Part shown: positions 19,189 through 29,013 of the stretch, piece by piece
How the letters are laid out: each line of letters begins with the position of its first letter
Numbering within the stretch: the first letter of the stretch is position 1
Source of the DNA: Trichostrongylus colubriformis
Taxonomy: Eukaryota > Nematoda > Chromadorea > Rhabditida > Trichostrongylidae
Reading direction: 5' to 3'
Length of the DNA stretch: 64,000 bases
Assembly: GCA_963978905.1 (NCBI GenBank)
Contig: OZ022257.1
Location: 24,009,274 to 24,073,273, forward strand
Made by a program: the position numbers and the translations under genes
Notes under the pieces: generated by a model
Told to the model about the DNA's origin: nothing
Databases searched by the model: none
The model's input: only the letters and a program-made list of their open reading frames with translations

Positions 19189-20194
19189 GATTCAACGTAA
19201 CCCTGGAACGAAAGGCCGTCTTCATACTCTGCGGTGCCGGCGACGGAACGTGGTGGCTGAGTCGTCTCTGCGTTTCTGCTCAAGCCACTTTGCCCTCCTG
19301 CAGTAACGCCCTGCCTCCTGCAGCACTACTACACAGCAGAAAAGGGTTAATATCTCTCAAATCAAGATGGTTAATTGAGTAGCACTGAAGGGATTGCACT
19401 CTTCAATACAGAGATCCCAAAACTGACCTCTATTTCACAGATTTACCCCGAAAATACTAACCTCTCTTCCCATTACGAAGAACACGATTACAAAAGATCC
19501 AACATTCACGAAAACATTTTGAATTAAGTATAGGACTATAAAATATACCCATCAAAAGAACAAAACCTGGACAATAATGAGTTGCACATCCATGTAATAA
19601 TCCATGGACGCTAATCGACAGCATTTCACCCCTTGAGGGAATTAGAAACCCTACAGATTGATGTTTTCACCTTTCACACAAACGAGTGAATATCAGAAGT
19701 ATTACGATGAACCTTGCTCATTTCAGTTGTACTTAGTCAAGTAGAAGATGGACCAAAGGGTATGGTAAAAAGGATGGTGCTACACGGTCAGGGCTGATTT
19801 CGTTGCTTCATTCTTGCTACCAAGAACGCAAACTTTCTCCATAAGGTTATCACAAACATCCTGATGGAAAAAGGTTCATTTATAACTATAAGATACTGTC
19901 TTCAACTAAGAAGGAAAGGAGAGGCGGATTCGACGTTGAATGCGTGCGGCTGCGCGCTAGCAGTTATCATTGGAGTGCATCAGGCCGGAAATTCGATCTC
20001 AAGGCTACGTAACGTTATTTTCATTTTTGACCGGATCAGCAATCAATAAACAATGTGCCCACAATTCAATATCCTTCCTTCACCGCTCTCGATTTCCACA
20101 CTTCACTATTCACAATGTGAAAGTGGGTACTAACATGGAACAGCCAGAGCATCAAATGAAAAGTTTGTGCTGCGATTGGAAGAGACCTCCCGTT
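19189..20194. other. Upstream region of the zinc-finger gene
   Basis: Contains the presumed promoter and leader-acceptor region of the zinc-finger gene. No further gene, RNA or clear repeat is supported; short open frames near 19864-20305 run into the repeat at 20195 and are not credible genes. Confidence 0.4.
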
Positions 20195-20424
20195 GGGTCA
20201 ATTCAAGTCGGGGGGGGGGACGCAACTTTGCGTCAAATTTTCATCGACGTCGAGCTTCTTTCCCTCCCTAGGCTTAGGCTAAAGCAGATGAAACCTATGC
20301 TTTGACAGATGCTTTTTCATGTGGAAGGAGAGGATATCAATTTTAGCCTAAGCCTAGGTAGGGGAAGGAGCTTCGACCTTGACGCAAAATTGCGTCTCCC
20401 CCCCCCCCGACTTGAATTGACCCC
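20195..20424. mobile_element. Terminal-inverted-repeat element with G-run in each terminus
   Basis: The left end gggtcaattcaagtcg, then a G run, then gacgcaa-tttgcgtc, is mirrored at the right end (gacgcaaaattgcgtc, C run, cgacttgaattgacccc). Inner arms also pair (ccctccctaggcttagg with cctaagcctaggtagggg). About 230 bp, no coding sequence; a non-autonomous element whose ends include homopolymer tracts. Confidence 0.75.
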
Positions 20425-21356
20425 TTCCGTTTAGCATAGTGGCATTTCACGCAGGAGGATAGGCGGTACACCGTTGATACTGCGCTGGAGTAGTTTTAGG
20501 CGCTGTGCACACCACATTATACTTCACAACAGACCTTTCCCATGTACCGCGAAGTTTTCCAGGACGCTATTGAGAGTTTTTTTTTTTAAACTGTGGTGGA
20601 TTAAGGCGAAGCTAACCTGATCCTTAGAAAAGTGTGGATTCCTATAATCTCAAGAGGCTTAGTCACAGTGCAATAGATCAGTTTCCTCATTAGTCACGTG
20701 ATGTATTATCGGTGGTTTGCTTTCGTGGTCAGGTGTCGTGGGGCGCGTACTCCTATGCCAGGATTTCGCGTCGCGGCATGCGCCGCGCGACGTTGCGCGC
20801 GAGATGGATTCTCTCGGTGTGGGTGTGTACCCTTACATCAGGATGCCGCACGACGACGAGCGGCGTGCGACACAGTGTGTGTGAGCTATGCGCGTCGCGG
20901 TAGTTGGGTCTCAGAACGATTGCAACGTAATGCTAGGGGTGCGATACGCAGTTGACCTTTAAAGGCCGTAGGGGTCCGAAACAAGAGAAAGATGCAAAGA
21001 AATGAGCATTTTGTAACGAACACAGAAGGTTAGAAGCGATAATCGATGAAAAAACCCGGATCCAAGAGCGCATCGCTGCGATGTGTATTCGCATCCAATT
21101 CGCATCATTTCACAGACCTTCCGAGTTGTCCGCTATAGGAGACGGGCCGCGGGCCAACGTTAGTTGTAGCACCTGACTCGCAGCGCAGTGGAGTGGCCAT
21201 TCCCACTACATTAGCATTCATGTAAGTACATCTGGAAACAATATAAGAAAGAACAAAGTAGAAAGTAAAAGGAAAGAACAAATTCATAATAGAAATATCT
21301 CCTTCTGGCATCATGCCAAGGCGTCAAATTGGCGAGTTTGTGCAATGGCGGCCACT

Positions 21357-21789
21357 TAAAGGAATCGTCCACGGAAAATGAGTTTTTGTGTTACCCATAT
21401 ATTTATGTTGTATTTGCCTGATGTTGGCCTCATGCAAAATTTCACGTGAAAAAATGTGAATCTGGCTGAGATACAGCACCACAAAGTGCGGTCCAGGTGG
21501 GCGGGGCCTCTGTGTAAAAGCCTCGTCCCGTCGTCCGCCGCCGTTGGGAACGGAGAGTGGGACTGTTTACGTAACCCTCTGTTCCTACAATGCGTCTCCG
21601 ACCACGGCGGACGACGGGACGAGGCTTTTACACGGAGGCCCCGCCCACCTGGACCGCACTTTGTGGTGCTGTATCTCAGCCAGATTCACATTTTTTCGCG
21701 TGAAATTTTGCATGAGGCCAACATTAGGCAAATACAACATAAACATATGGGTAACACAAAAACTCATTATTCGTGGACGATTCCTTTAA
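21357..21789. mobile_element. Type A long palindrome (MITE)
   Basis: Two arms of about 200 bp are almost perfectly complementary: taaaggaatcgtccacgg and onward pairs with the right end ...cgtggacgattccttta. Internal landmarks are gggcggggcctc and ccgtcgtccgccg. Diverged copies occur at 27657-28205, 28462-28845 and 37080-37487. The open frames on both strands inside it are palindrome artefacts. Transcripts through it would form a long hairpin. Confidence 0.85.
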
Positions 21790-22680
21790 ACTCGTCTACA
21801 CTACGTCTGTTCTACCGTAAGCCAAAATTATCTCCTTCTGGTGTCTTTAATCGCTTCGGAACCCACCAACATGGCCCCTTTCGCTCGTCCGCATTGCTTC
21901 GCTTGAGACATGCGTGCGGCATCCTTATGTAAGGGTGCACATCCTCTCGGTGGGGACACAGGTCATTAACGTAAGAAGAACGTCGACCGTGCAGCACACC
22001 TTTTATTCATTTCGCCTCTATATTGAGCTTATTTTCATACTGTCTTAATTTGAATAGACGGGGTTCAGTTGAATCCACTTCATTTTAAATGTTCCTAGTT
22101 CCGCTTGATGATAACGTCTGCAGGCAATCATTCCACTTTCCATGGTCTGTATCTTCTTTTCATGCATGATTTTTGTTCTCCTGTACTTGAGGCAGCGTTC
22201 ATAGTGAGAGAATTGCGTTTCTGCATAATCATGCAATCTGCGGAAGAAGATCAGACAGGAATCGATTGGAAGAAGTGTTTGATTTGTGTTTTTCCAAATG
22301 TGGAATCTGCGCGTTTGTGGAAATGCACAATTGTGGAATCTCCACCTGCCTAATACCCTCAATTCTCAACCGGGCGGAGCTTGGAAATCGGGACGTATCA
22401 AATTCTTTTTCGCACGTCTCATGGTTTCGCATTTCTGCAAAAATGCAAATTCCACAAATATCGTCGTCGATTACGACAATCCTCGTCGTTCTTCTGTCTG
22501 AGCCGACCTCCCATAACTGTGCCCATTCAAGTGATACGGGGTCAAGCGGATCCACAAAATAAGTGGTCCGCACTTTCGATGCACCAACGTTCCAAGCAAA
22601 ATGTTGACTTCTACTGTTTTTAATCGATAAACATATAATTGTGGAGTGTAAAGAGTTATCAAGCTTCCGTACCAAACGGG
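21790..22680. other. Intergenic, no gene assigned
   Basis: Contains overlapping open frames on both strands (up to 148 codons at 22229-22675) with no recognisable domain and no splice-linked continuation. A segment around 21905-21935 is the inverse of one near 20820-20850 (acccttacat-aggatgccgca), suggesting repeat-derived sequence on both sides of the type A palindrome. Confidence 0.4.
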
Positions 22681-23485
22681 TCTATGTCGTTTGGCGCGGT
22701 CCCTCGCAGCTAATTTGCCAATGGGGCCCATGGGCCGTTGCCGCCACCCTAAGCCGGCCATTCGACGCATCTTCTGCGACGGACAATTCGTCCACATCAC
22801 CAAACCCTCAGATTTTCGTGGTTGATAATTGCCATACAAGAGACTTTGTTAAACAAAATCTGCAAATTACTGACTTTTACTAGCCTCATTTTATCACAAT
22901 GGCGAATTAAGCGTGGATTCCGGCAATTTTTCCCCCGCTTTCGGCTTTTTTTCACCTCCACTATATTTTCAACGATGGGAAACCCTGCTTGTTCTTTCCA
23001 AGGTAGTTGATTACAATCATTTAGGAGTTAAGATACAAGGTTCCTCTCAGTAATTTGCAGTGCTTCTTTAATAAGGTCCTTTATGTGGTAATGATCACTC
23101 ACGTAAGGGTGTATGTCGTTTGGCGCGGCCCCTTGCAGCTAATTTGCCAATGGGGCCCATGGGCCCCAGCTGCCACCTTGGCGCCGACCATTCGTCGTAC
23201 TTTCTGCGACGGATAACTCGTTCACAACCCTCAGATGTTCGTAGTTTCGTAGTAATTACCATACGAAAGATTTCATGAAACAAAAAAAAGCATATTACTG
23301 ACTTCTACATACCTCATTTTATTGCACTGGCGAACTATGCGTGGATTCTGGCAATTTTTTCCCGCTTTCGGCTTTTTTTGTCTCCACTACATTTTCAACT
23401 ATGGGAAACACTGCTTGTTTACTCCGGGGTAGTTGTATGACAAACATTTAGAAGTTGTGATTCGAGCTTCCTCTCAGTAATCGTA
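22681..23485 (+). repeat. Direct duplication, two units of about 400 bp
   Basis: Unit 1 (about 22681-23066) and unit 2 (about 23107-23485) match along their length: atgtcgtttggcgcgg, gctaatttgccaatggggcc, ctcattttat, gcgtggattc, cccgctttcggcttttttt and ttcctctcagtaat occur in the same order in both. Each unit starts with the terminal block of the MITE at 17953. No coding sequence is evident. Confidence 0.8.
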
Positions 23486-25622
23486 TAACTTGTGCTGTGT
23501 TGCGAGGTCGATTCTTGATGCCTTGTTCATACTTCACAATTTCAAGACAACCAAGGAAAGTGCTCCCTTTATCCTGATGGGTTGTAGACCTCATGCGTGG
23601 AGCATCCCACAACGAAGCAGGCCAGTGCCAATCGGCTTCCGGTTGGCCCGCTAATATCGAAATGCGTACAAAGGGATCTCCGACATCCACCGATCAGTCA
23701 TGGGGAGCGGTATTTGTCCACGGTAAGAGCGTGGACGAATGCTGTAGGAACTATGGGGTGAAGAAAAAGTAGCTGATATGAGTTTGTCTCATATCTGCAA
23801 GCACGCAAACTGGTGCGAGTGAGCCACCACAAGGACCGCAAACGTGTTTATATCCATCAAGATGTGAGTGTAATCCTCATCCATGGCGCATCCCGCAGCG
23901 AGGCTAGTCGAAGCCAATCACCCTTCCGTTGATCTTCTGAGAGCAAATGATGTTTCCTGGAGGCATAAGAAACACAATGGATCATTTTCCCTAAGGATTG
24001 GTGGGAAGATTTCGCTATTTTAGCGGAAAAAAATTTTCTCGACTAGCTTCCTTTAAAATGACTTCTTATCCGAAGGATATGATACAGCCCAAGTACTCTT
24101 GAAAAAGCGGCAACCTTGCAGATCCCACACCGCATCCCGCTTTCATAAAGTTAAGCTTGAAGGAAGTTACGTCCATCAGCAGTAAGGCACTTCGAAATTT
24201 TCCAAATTTTCCTCGACTAGATTTGCGTATTGAGAGGTACGCAGTCATCAGAGAAACCAATTGGCAAATAGATTGGGCTATGAAGGTTACTTTGAGAACA
24301 GTTCACTTGCTTTGAAAGGATGAGTTTTAGTAAAGTTACAAGTATTCAAAAAATGCTAAAATTCACTACTGGGAAGATACCGCGCTGCATCGTGATCGGC
24401 ATGTCGCTGTTGCAATGGCGACGCGGCAATCGCAGTGGAGCACATCACATCCTTTCGTTTTGGCTTCTAATTTTTGTATCCTTGTTTTTTCATCCATTGT
24501 TCCTGCCGCATGACTCGCGTGACTTAAACCCTTCTTTTCTGTCGTCAGAAGAGGAGCACATCACCCATGATTGGCGACGCTTCGTTTCGGAACATAAGTA
24601 TTGAATATCGATAGGTTTTTATTATTATTGTTATGCCAGGAGCTTCTAATCGCATTAACTGAGTGGAAACGGCAGAAATAGCGGAACCTGAAGAAAGAAG
24701 GGGGGGGGGAGTGTATGAAGGCTCCTTCTGGGGACGGAGGGGAAGGTCGTATTTCTTGAAAATTATTCGCGACGGCACGTTTGACCCTGGTGATAGAATA
24801 TGCCAATGTGTGAGTAAGGCCACAAAGGTGGAAACTTCATAGACTTCTCTCAATCGACTGAAACTATGCGTTTCTGAAGAGGGCTGAAGACAGAATGATG
24901 AGCCACACGTCTTCTGTCGGATTTTAATGATCTTTGTGAGAAGAGCGAGATTGGGTAATCGCAACATCATCTGCGCTATCGCACACTACTACGCAAATCG
25001 CACCGTGGATACAGAAGACGCTCATATAATCACTGTTCCAAAAGTGACCACGCACTACTGCACTGTTGCGTGCAGTAGTGTGCGCTAGCTAGCGTTCATC
25101 GCGCAGTAGTGATTTACAAATAAGCTCGTGTATGAGTCTACACTCGGAGGCTACCAGCATTTCATAGCGACTTTTAGGTAGTTCGATGATGATCTGGGAT
25201 GTAGAATTAGATGTAACGGATAATAAGATGCTACGATAATAGTAACGATAAGTATGACTTGAACGCTATAGTTGAACAATTTATTAAAAATTTGTGAAGT
25301 TATCTCTGGTGCCATATACATAATGAATTCAAGTTCACATGATGGAAAAGTTCCAAAAAATGATAGGTGCTCTAGGGGTAGCTAAATAGAGCCCTGACAA
25401 CATTCAAACTCAGAGAAATGGGAATACTTGTTTAGCAATACCTCCAACGGATGATATAGTACTTTCCCGCTTGCATATACGCAATATATCGGACCACAAG
25501 CAGCGCTGCTCTGGAGCCATTATCACACAAGATGAGATCACATTCCTAAAAGGAACACAGGGAATTGGCAAAAAAAATCAGAAATCGGAGTAAGAGGAAG
25601 GATTCGAACATTTGCTGGTAAG
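23486..25622. other. Intergenic; small hairpin only
   Basis: No gene supported. A short hairpin at about 25048-25096 (cgcactactgcactgttgcg, then tgcagtagtgtgcgc) resembles the ends of the type C elements at 34655 and 43557. A G run lies near 24702. Confidence 0.4.
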
Positions 25623-26805
25623 CTAGTCCTCAAGCAAGTTCTTGATTTCAGCTGATTTTCGCCACATTGCGATGCAAAGAAAAGCTGGATTATGGGCAAC
25701 AGCTTTGATCTCGAGAGGCACTCGAACAGGCACATCTTGCTTTCGAAGCATATGTACTAAGTCACTATGCCACTCCTAATCTGCAAGAAGGGTCCCATCG
25801 TGGCTCTAAGGCCGCGGTCATACTTTGCGCAGCTGCGTTAGTTGACGCCGGTACCGGCCTCAACTCACGCAAGTGTCTGCGTGAGTTGACGCCGGCACCG
25901 GCGTCAACTAACGCAGCTGCGCAAAGTATGACCGCGGCCTAAGCAACATAATGCCAAGCGGAGTAAGGAAACCGCATGTATGCATCCGTTTTCCTGAAAT
26001 CTGCGTCAAAATGAAGGCGCTTCGGTAAGTATAGAGCTGATTAGCTGGCACATAAGTATTTGAAACTTCAATTAAGGGAACTATAGCGCTTGTATGTCCC
26101 TAGTGTTTCAAATCTATTCTCAGATATGGCGTTGAACTGAAAGATTGCTCCGGTGACAGCATTTCGTGCTAATGCTTTGATGAAGTTGGTCTCATCATTG
26201 AGAGCCGTCACTACTTTCCAATCTTCGTTCTTGCGATGAAAAACTATCAGCAAAAGTCCAGTTCATAGTCTTATGGGAGACCTTTCTCCATCCTGGGTTA
26301 GGAAACGTAACGAGTTCATAAGAATAAATGCGTCCCCAAAAACACCATAACTAACCCTCACAAAAGACCTCGTCAGAAAAACCCTGTCATGAGGAGAATA
26401 GCATGTTCAATAACTTCTAGAGGATAGTTTTTTTTATGAATCAGAAAATCGGACATTTTATCTATTTGTGGTCTACCATACCGCTTTATGAATAAACTTG
26501 AACACACGAACACGCTTAAAATTTCTAGTAATTTTGTGGTGGAAACATGTTCGGAAAAACTTTTTGCTCACTAATTAGTCCTCCATGTTTCGTGATACGT
26601 TCAAAGCGATTTGTCACTAGCCTATTCAGTGTTTGTGGATCCTATCGCTACCTACCAAGCCTGAGTAATGGATGCTCTCAAATGGCAAAAGCTCTTCTCC
26701 AGTGAATTTGTCAGAGTGAAACATTTTAGATATGTACTCCACCTCCACTGGGGTTACATCAGCAAGCAGGAAATTCGCTCTCCTCGTCACTACATAGTGG
26801 ATTAG
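25623..26805 (-). CDS. Candidate exons of an unrecognised gene or gene remnant
   Basis: Function not recognised. Minus-strand exon A (26652-26805, IHYVVTRRANFLLADVTPVE onward) and exon B (26068-26243, FHRKNEDWKVVTALND... to a stop after KRYSSLN) join in phase through donor gtagcg at 26651 and acceptor gctgatag, giving about 110 residues with protein-like composition. A third open segment, 25623-25775 (EWHSDLVHMLRKQDVPVRVP onward, then stop), lies behind an attag acceptor but does not continue in phase from exon B. No 5' exon with a start codon was found. A 136-bp palindrome (25807-25942) separates B from this third segment. Could be a partial gene, a pseudogene or two fragments. Confidence 0.4.
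25807..25942. mobile_element. Near-perfect 136-bp palindrome (TTCATACTTTGCGCA-type MITE)
   Basis: taaggccgcggtcatacttt at the left is mirrored by aaagtatgaccgcggcctaa at the right, with fully complementary interiors (gcagctgcgttagttgacgc). Belongs to the same terminal-motif family as 1916-1990. The near-perfect pairing suggests recent formation. Confidence 0.85.
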
Positions 26806-27656
26806 CTCGCGTGGGTGGCAGCGTTACCTTGCTGGCAAGGCAGGTTCAGTTCGTGGCCATCCGCCACGAAAGGTAGCAAGTGATGCTCAAGCATGTCTTG
26901 GTGTTCAGATGAGTTCCTTCAGCAGTAAACAAAGGCCATCTTCAGATTCCTCTATTCCTCCTTGCTCCGTCGAGACGGCGGTCCTCCTTAGCAAGGTCTC
27001 CAAAGTTTTTCAAGATTTCTAAAGTGCGTCTGGACATAGAATCGGGTAGCCTTATGTTGAAAATGCCTGATGTTTTTATGATTTTGAACTACAATGTTAT
27101 CGATTCTGGTAGTAACGACTCTTTCTGTCGAAGAGCTCCACGAAATTGGTTGAGATGTTTCCTAGGATGCGTCTAAGATATGCAACAAACTTTATGCATT
27201 TCCGTCGATCTTACAGTGAGATACCTCGTAGTACCAAGCCAGTAATAAGAAATAGAGATAGCCGTAACGTACCTAATACACTGCGGCACCTTTGATCCAT
27301 TGGTTGCCAGTTCCAGGTCTTCCGAGGAAGAATTCCTAGAGTAAGTTCCATTTATATGGTAGTCGTTCTACTTTGTCGTTTTAGTTTGACGATGTTGCTA
27401 TTTTATATTCTAATACGCCCTCTATAAATAAAGAGTAGTTCTGATAAACTTCTCCCAATGTTTTCTACTGTATGGACGATTTCCTCATACAATAACTACT
27501 TTAGGCCATGTTTTTGTAGGACATATGTACTCACGTCCAATAGGTGTTCAGAGGAAGACTAACTAAAATGGCGCCTGCGATATTGAACTACAACGCATTG
27601 CGATAGCGCATTTAAATTTCCAGACACGCCCTACGGAACCGAGTTCGCCGTTGTTT
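26806..27656. other. Intergenic, nothing firm
   Basis: A minus-strand segment near 26830-26905 looks protein-like but fails to join the next exon in phase, so it is not annotated. Nothing else is supported. Confidence 0.35.
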
Positions 27657-28205
27657 AAAGGAATCGTGCATGGAAAAAAGAGTTTTTCTCCTACCCATAT
27701 ATGTGTATTGTATTTGCTTGACAAGGGCCGCATGCAGAATTTCACGCGAAAAAGTGAGAATGCGGCTGAGATACAGCCCCTCCAAGGTAAGGGTGTATAT
27801 CGTTAGGACAGAAACGTCGCGTGGCCGTGTTCGGCATGCGACGGGATGGTGCGAGCTATGCGCGCCGTATTGGATGGTCTTGAAGCGATGACGGTGCTCT
27901 ACGCCTCATTCTAGGCGCTTCAGGACTCAACTAATACGGCGCATAACTCGCACCACCCCGTCGCGTGCCGAACACGACCACGCGACGTTTTTGTCCTAAC
28001 GATATACACCCCCAGGTAATGGCAGAGTGGGCGGGGCCTTAGAGAGAATGCCCGCCCCATCGCCCGCCGCGGTCGGAGACGAAGAGTGGATTGCTTCCGG
28101 ATTTTCACTTTTCGCGTAAAACTTTGTATACGGCCTTTAACAGGCACAATAGGACAACATAAATATATGAGTAATAGAAGAACTCGTTTTTCCGAGCACA
28201 GTTAC
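27657..28205. mobile_element. Type A element split by a type B hairpin element
   Basis: The left part (aaaggaatcgtgcatgg, ending at gatacagcccctcc) and the right part (gtgggcggggcctt to the complement of the left end) belong to the type A palindrome family. They are interrupted at 27791-28013 by a second element whose ends are gggtgtatatcgttagg and cctaacgatatacaccc. The short direct repeat aggtaa flanks that insertion (27785-27790 and 28014-28019). Confidence 0.75.
27791..28013. mobile_element. Type B hairpin element (GTGTATATCGTTAGGA ends)
   Basis: Complementary arms: cgtcgcgtggccgtgttcgg with its inverse, and tggtgcgagctatgcgcg with its inverse. The loop is near ctcattctaggcg. Further copies are at 29751-29996 and 55420-55645, the last two flanked by 7-bp direct repeats. 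The open frames inside are palindrome artefacts. Confidence 0.8.
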
Positions 28206-28461
28206 TTTACCGTAAGTAATCAAATTGCGAATGTATGTTAGTCCTCATTCTGAATCAAAGCACGTCTCCCACTTGGCACAAGAGGTCAGGAGGTGGATTT
28301 TCACACCCAAAACAGCCGGTTTCAGGTGCATGTGAGAGGGACCAGTCGCAATCAACGTTGAGGGCGTGATTTTAGCTAGTTGCGCCAGCTGCCCATCAGC
28401 TCAGTAATTCGCGAACTCACTCATGAGCCGCTAGGTTATTCAAGGTCCGTTAAAGAAATCC

Positions 28462-28845
28462 AGAAATCCACGGAAAAATGAGTTTCTTTGTTACCCATAT
28501 ATTTATCTTGTATTTGCCTAATAACGACAGCATGCAAAGTTTCAAGCAAAAAAAGTGAGAACTCGGCTAGGATATAGCTCTCCAAACTCCTGGCCATTTG
28601 GGCGGAGCCTCTTAGTAAAAGCCACGTCCTGTCGTCCACCGCGGTTGGGAAGGGGGAGTGGAACTGTCTGTGTAACTTTCTGTTCCCAGAATGCGTATCC
28701 GACTGATAACGAGGTGGTGTTGTATCTCAGCCGCATTCTCATATTTTCCCGTGAAACTTTGCATGCGGCTGAATAGGCAAATACAACATAGATATATGCA
28801 TAACAGAACAACTCACTTTCCTTGGGCGATTCCTTTAACCATATA
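28462..28845. mobile_element. Diverged type A palindrome
   Basis: Left arm ccacggaaaaatgagtttct, tacccatatatttatcttg and ttgcctaat is mirrored by the right arm ending ccttgggcgattcctttaa. The inner block gggcggagcctcttagtaaa and ccgcggttgggaa identify it as type A. It lies just downstream of the 3' end of the SH2-pseudokinase gene. Confidence 0.75.
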
Positions 28846-29013
28846 CTTTGGGCAAAATCCGTGCTAATACCTGCTCTCTATTCCTTATGACAAGGCTCTG
28901 TCAGGCAGTCAATACTTTTGCCGCGCCCTGCACACGCTGAAGGGGCCGCATGAAGTAGCATCATACGTTGCTACTAATGCAAAAGCCATTGCAACTGGTT
29001 ACACGACTTTGCA

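Noticed and set aside
21456..21932. 158-codon open frame over the type A palindrome
   Set aside because: Both strands are open because the DNA is self-complementary; not evidence of coding.
22229..22675. 148-codon minus-strand open frame
   Set aside because: Low-complexity overlap with several plus-strand open frames, no recognisable domain and no conserved neighbour.
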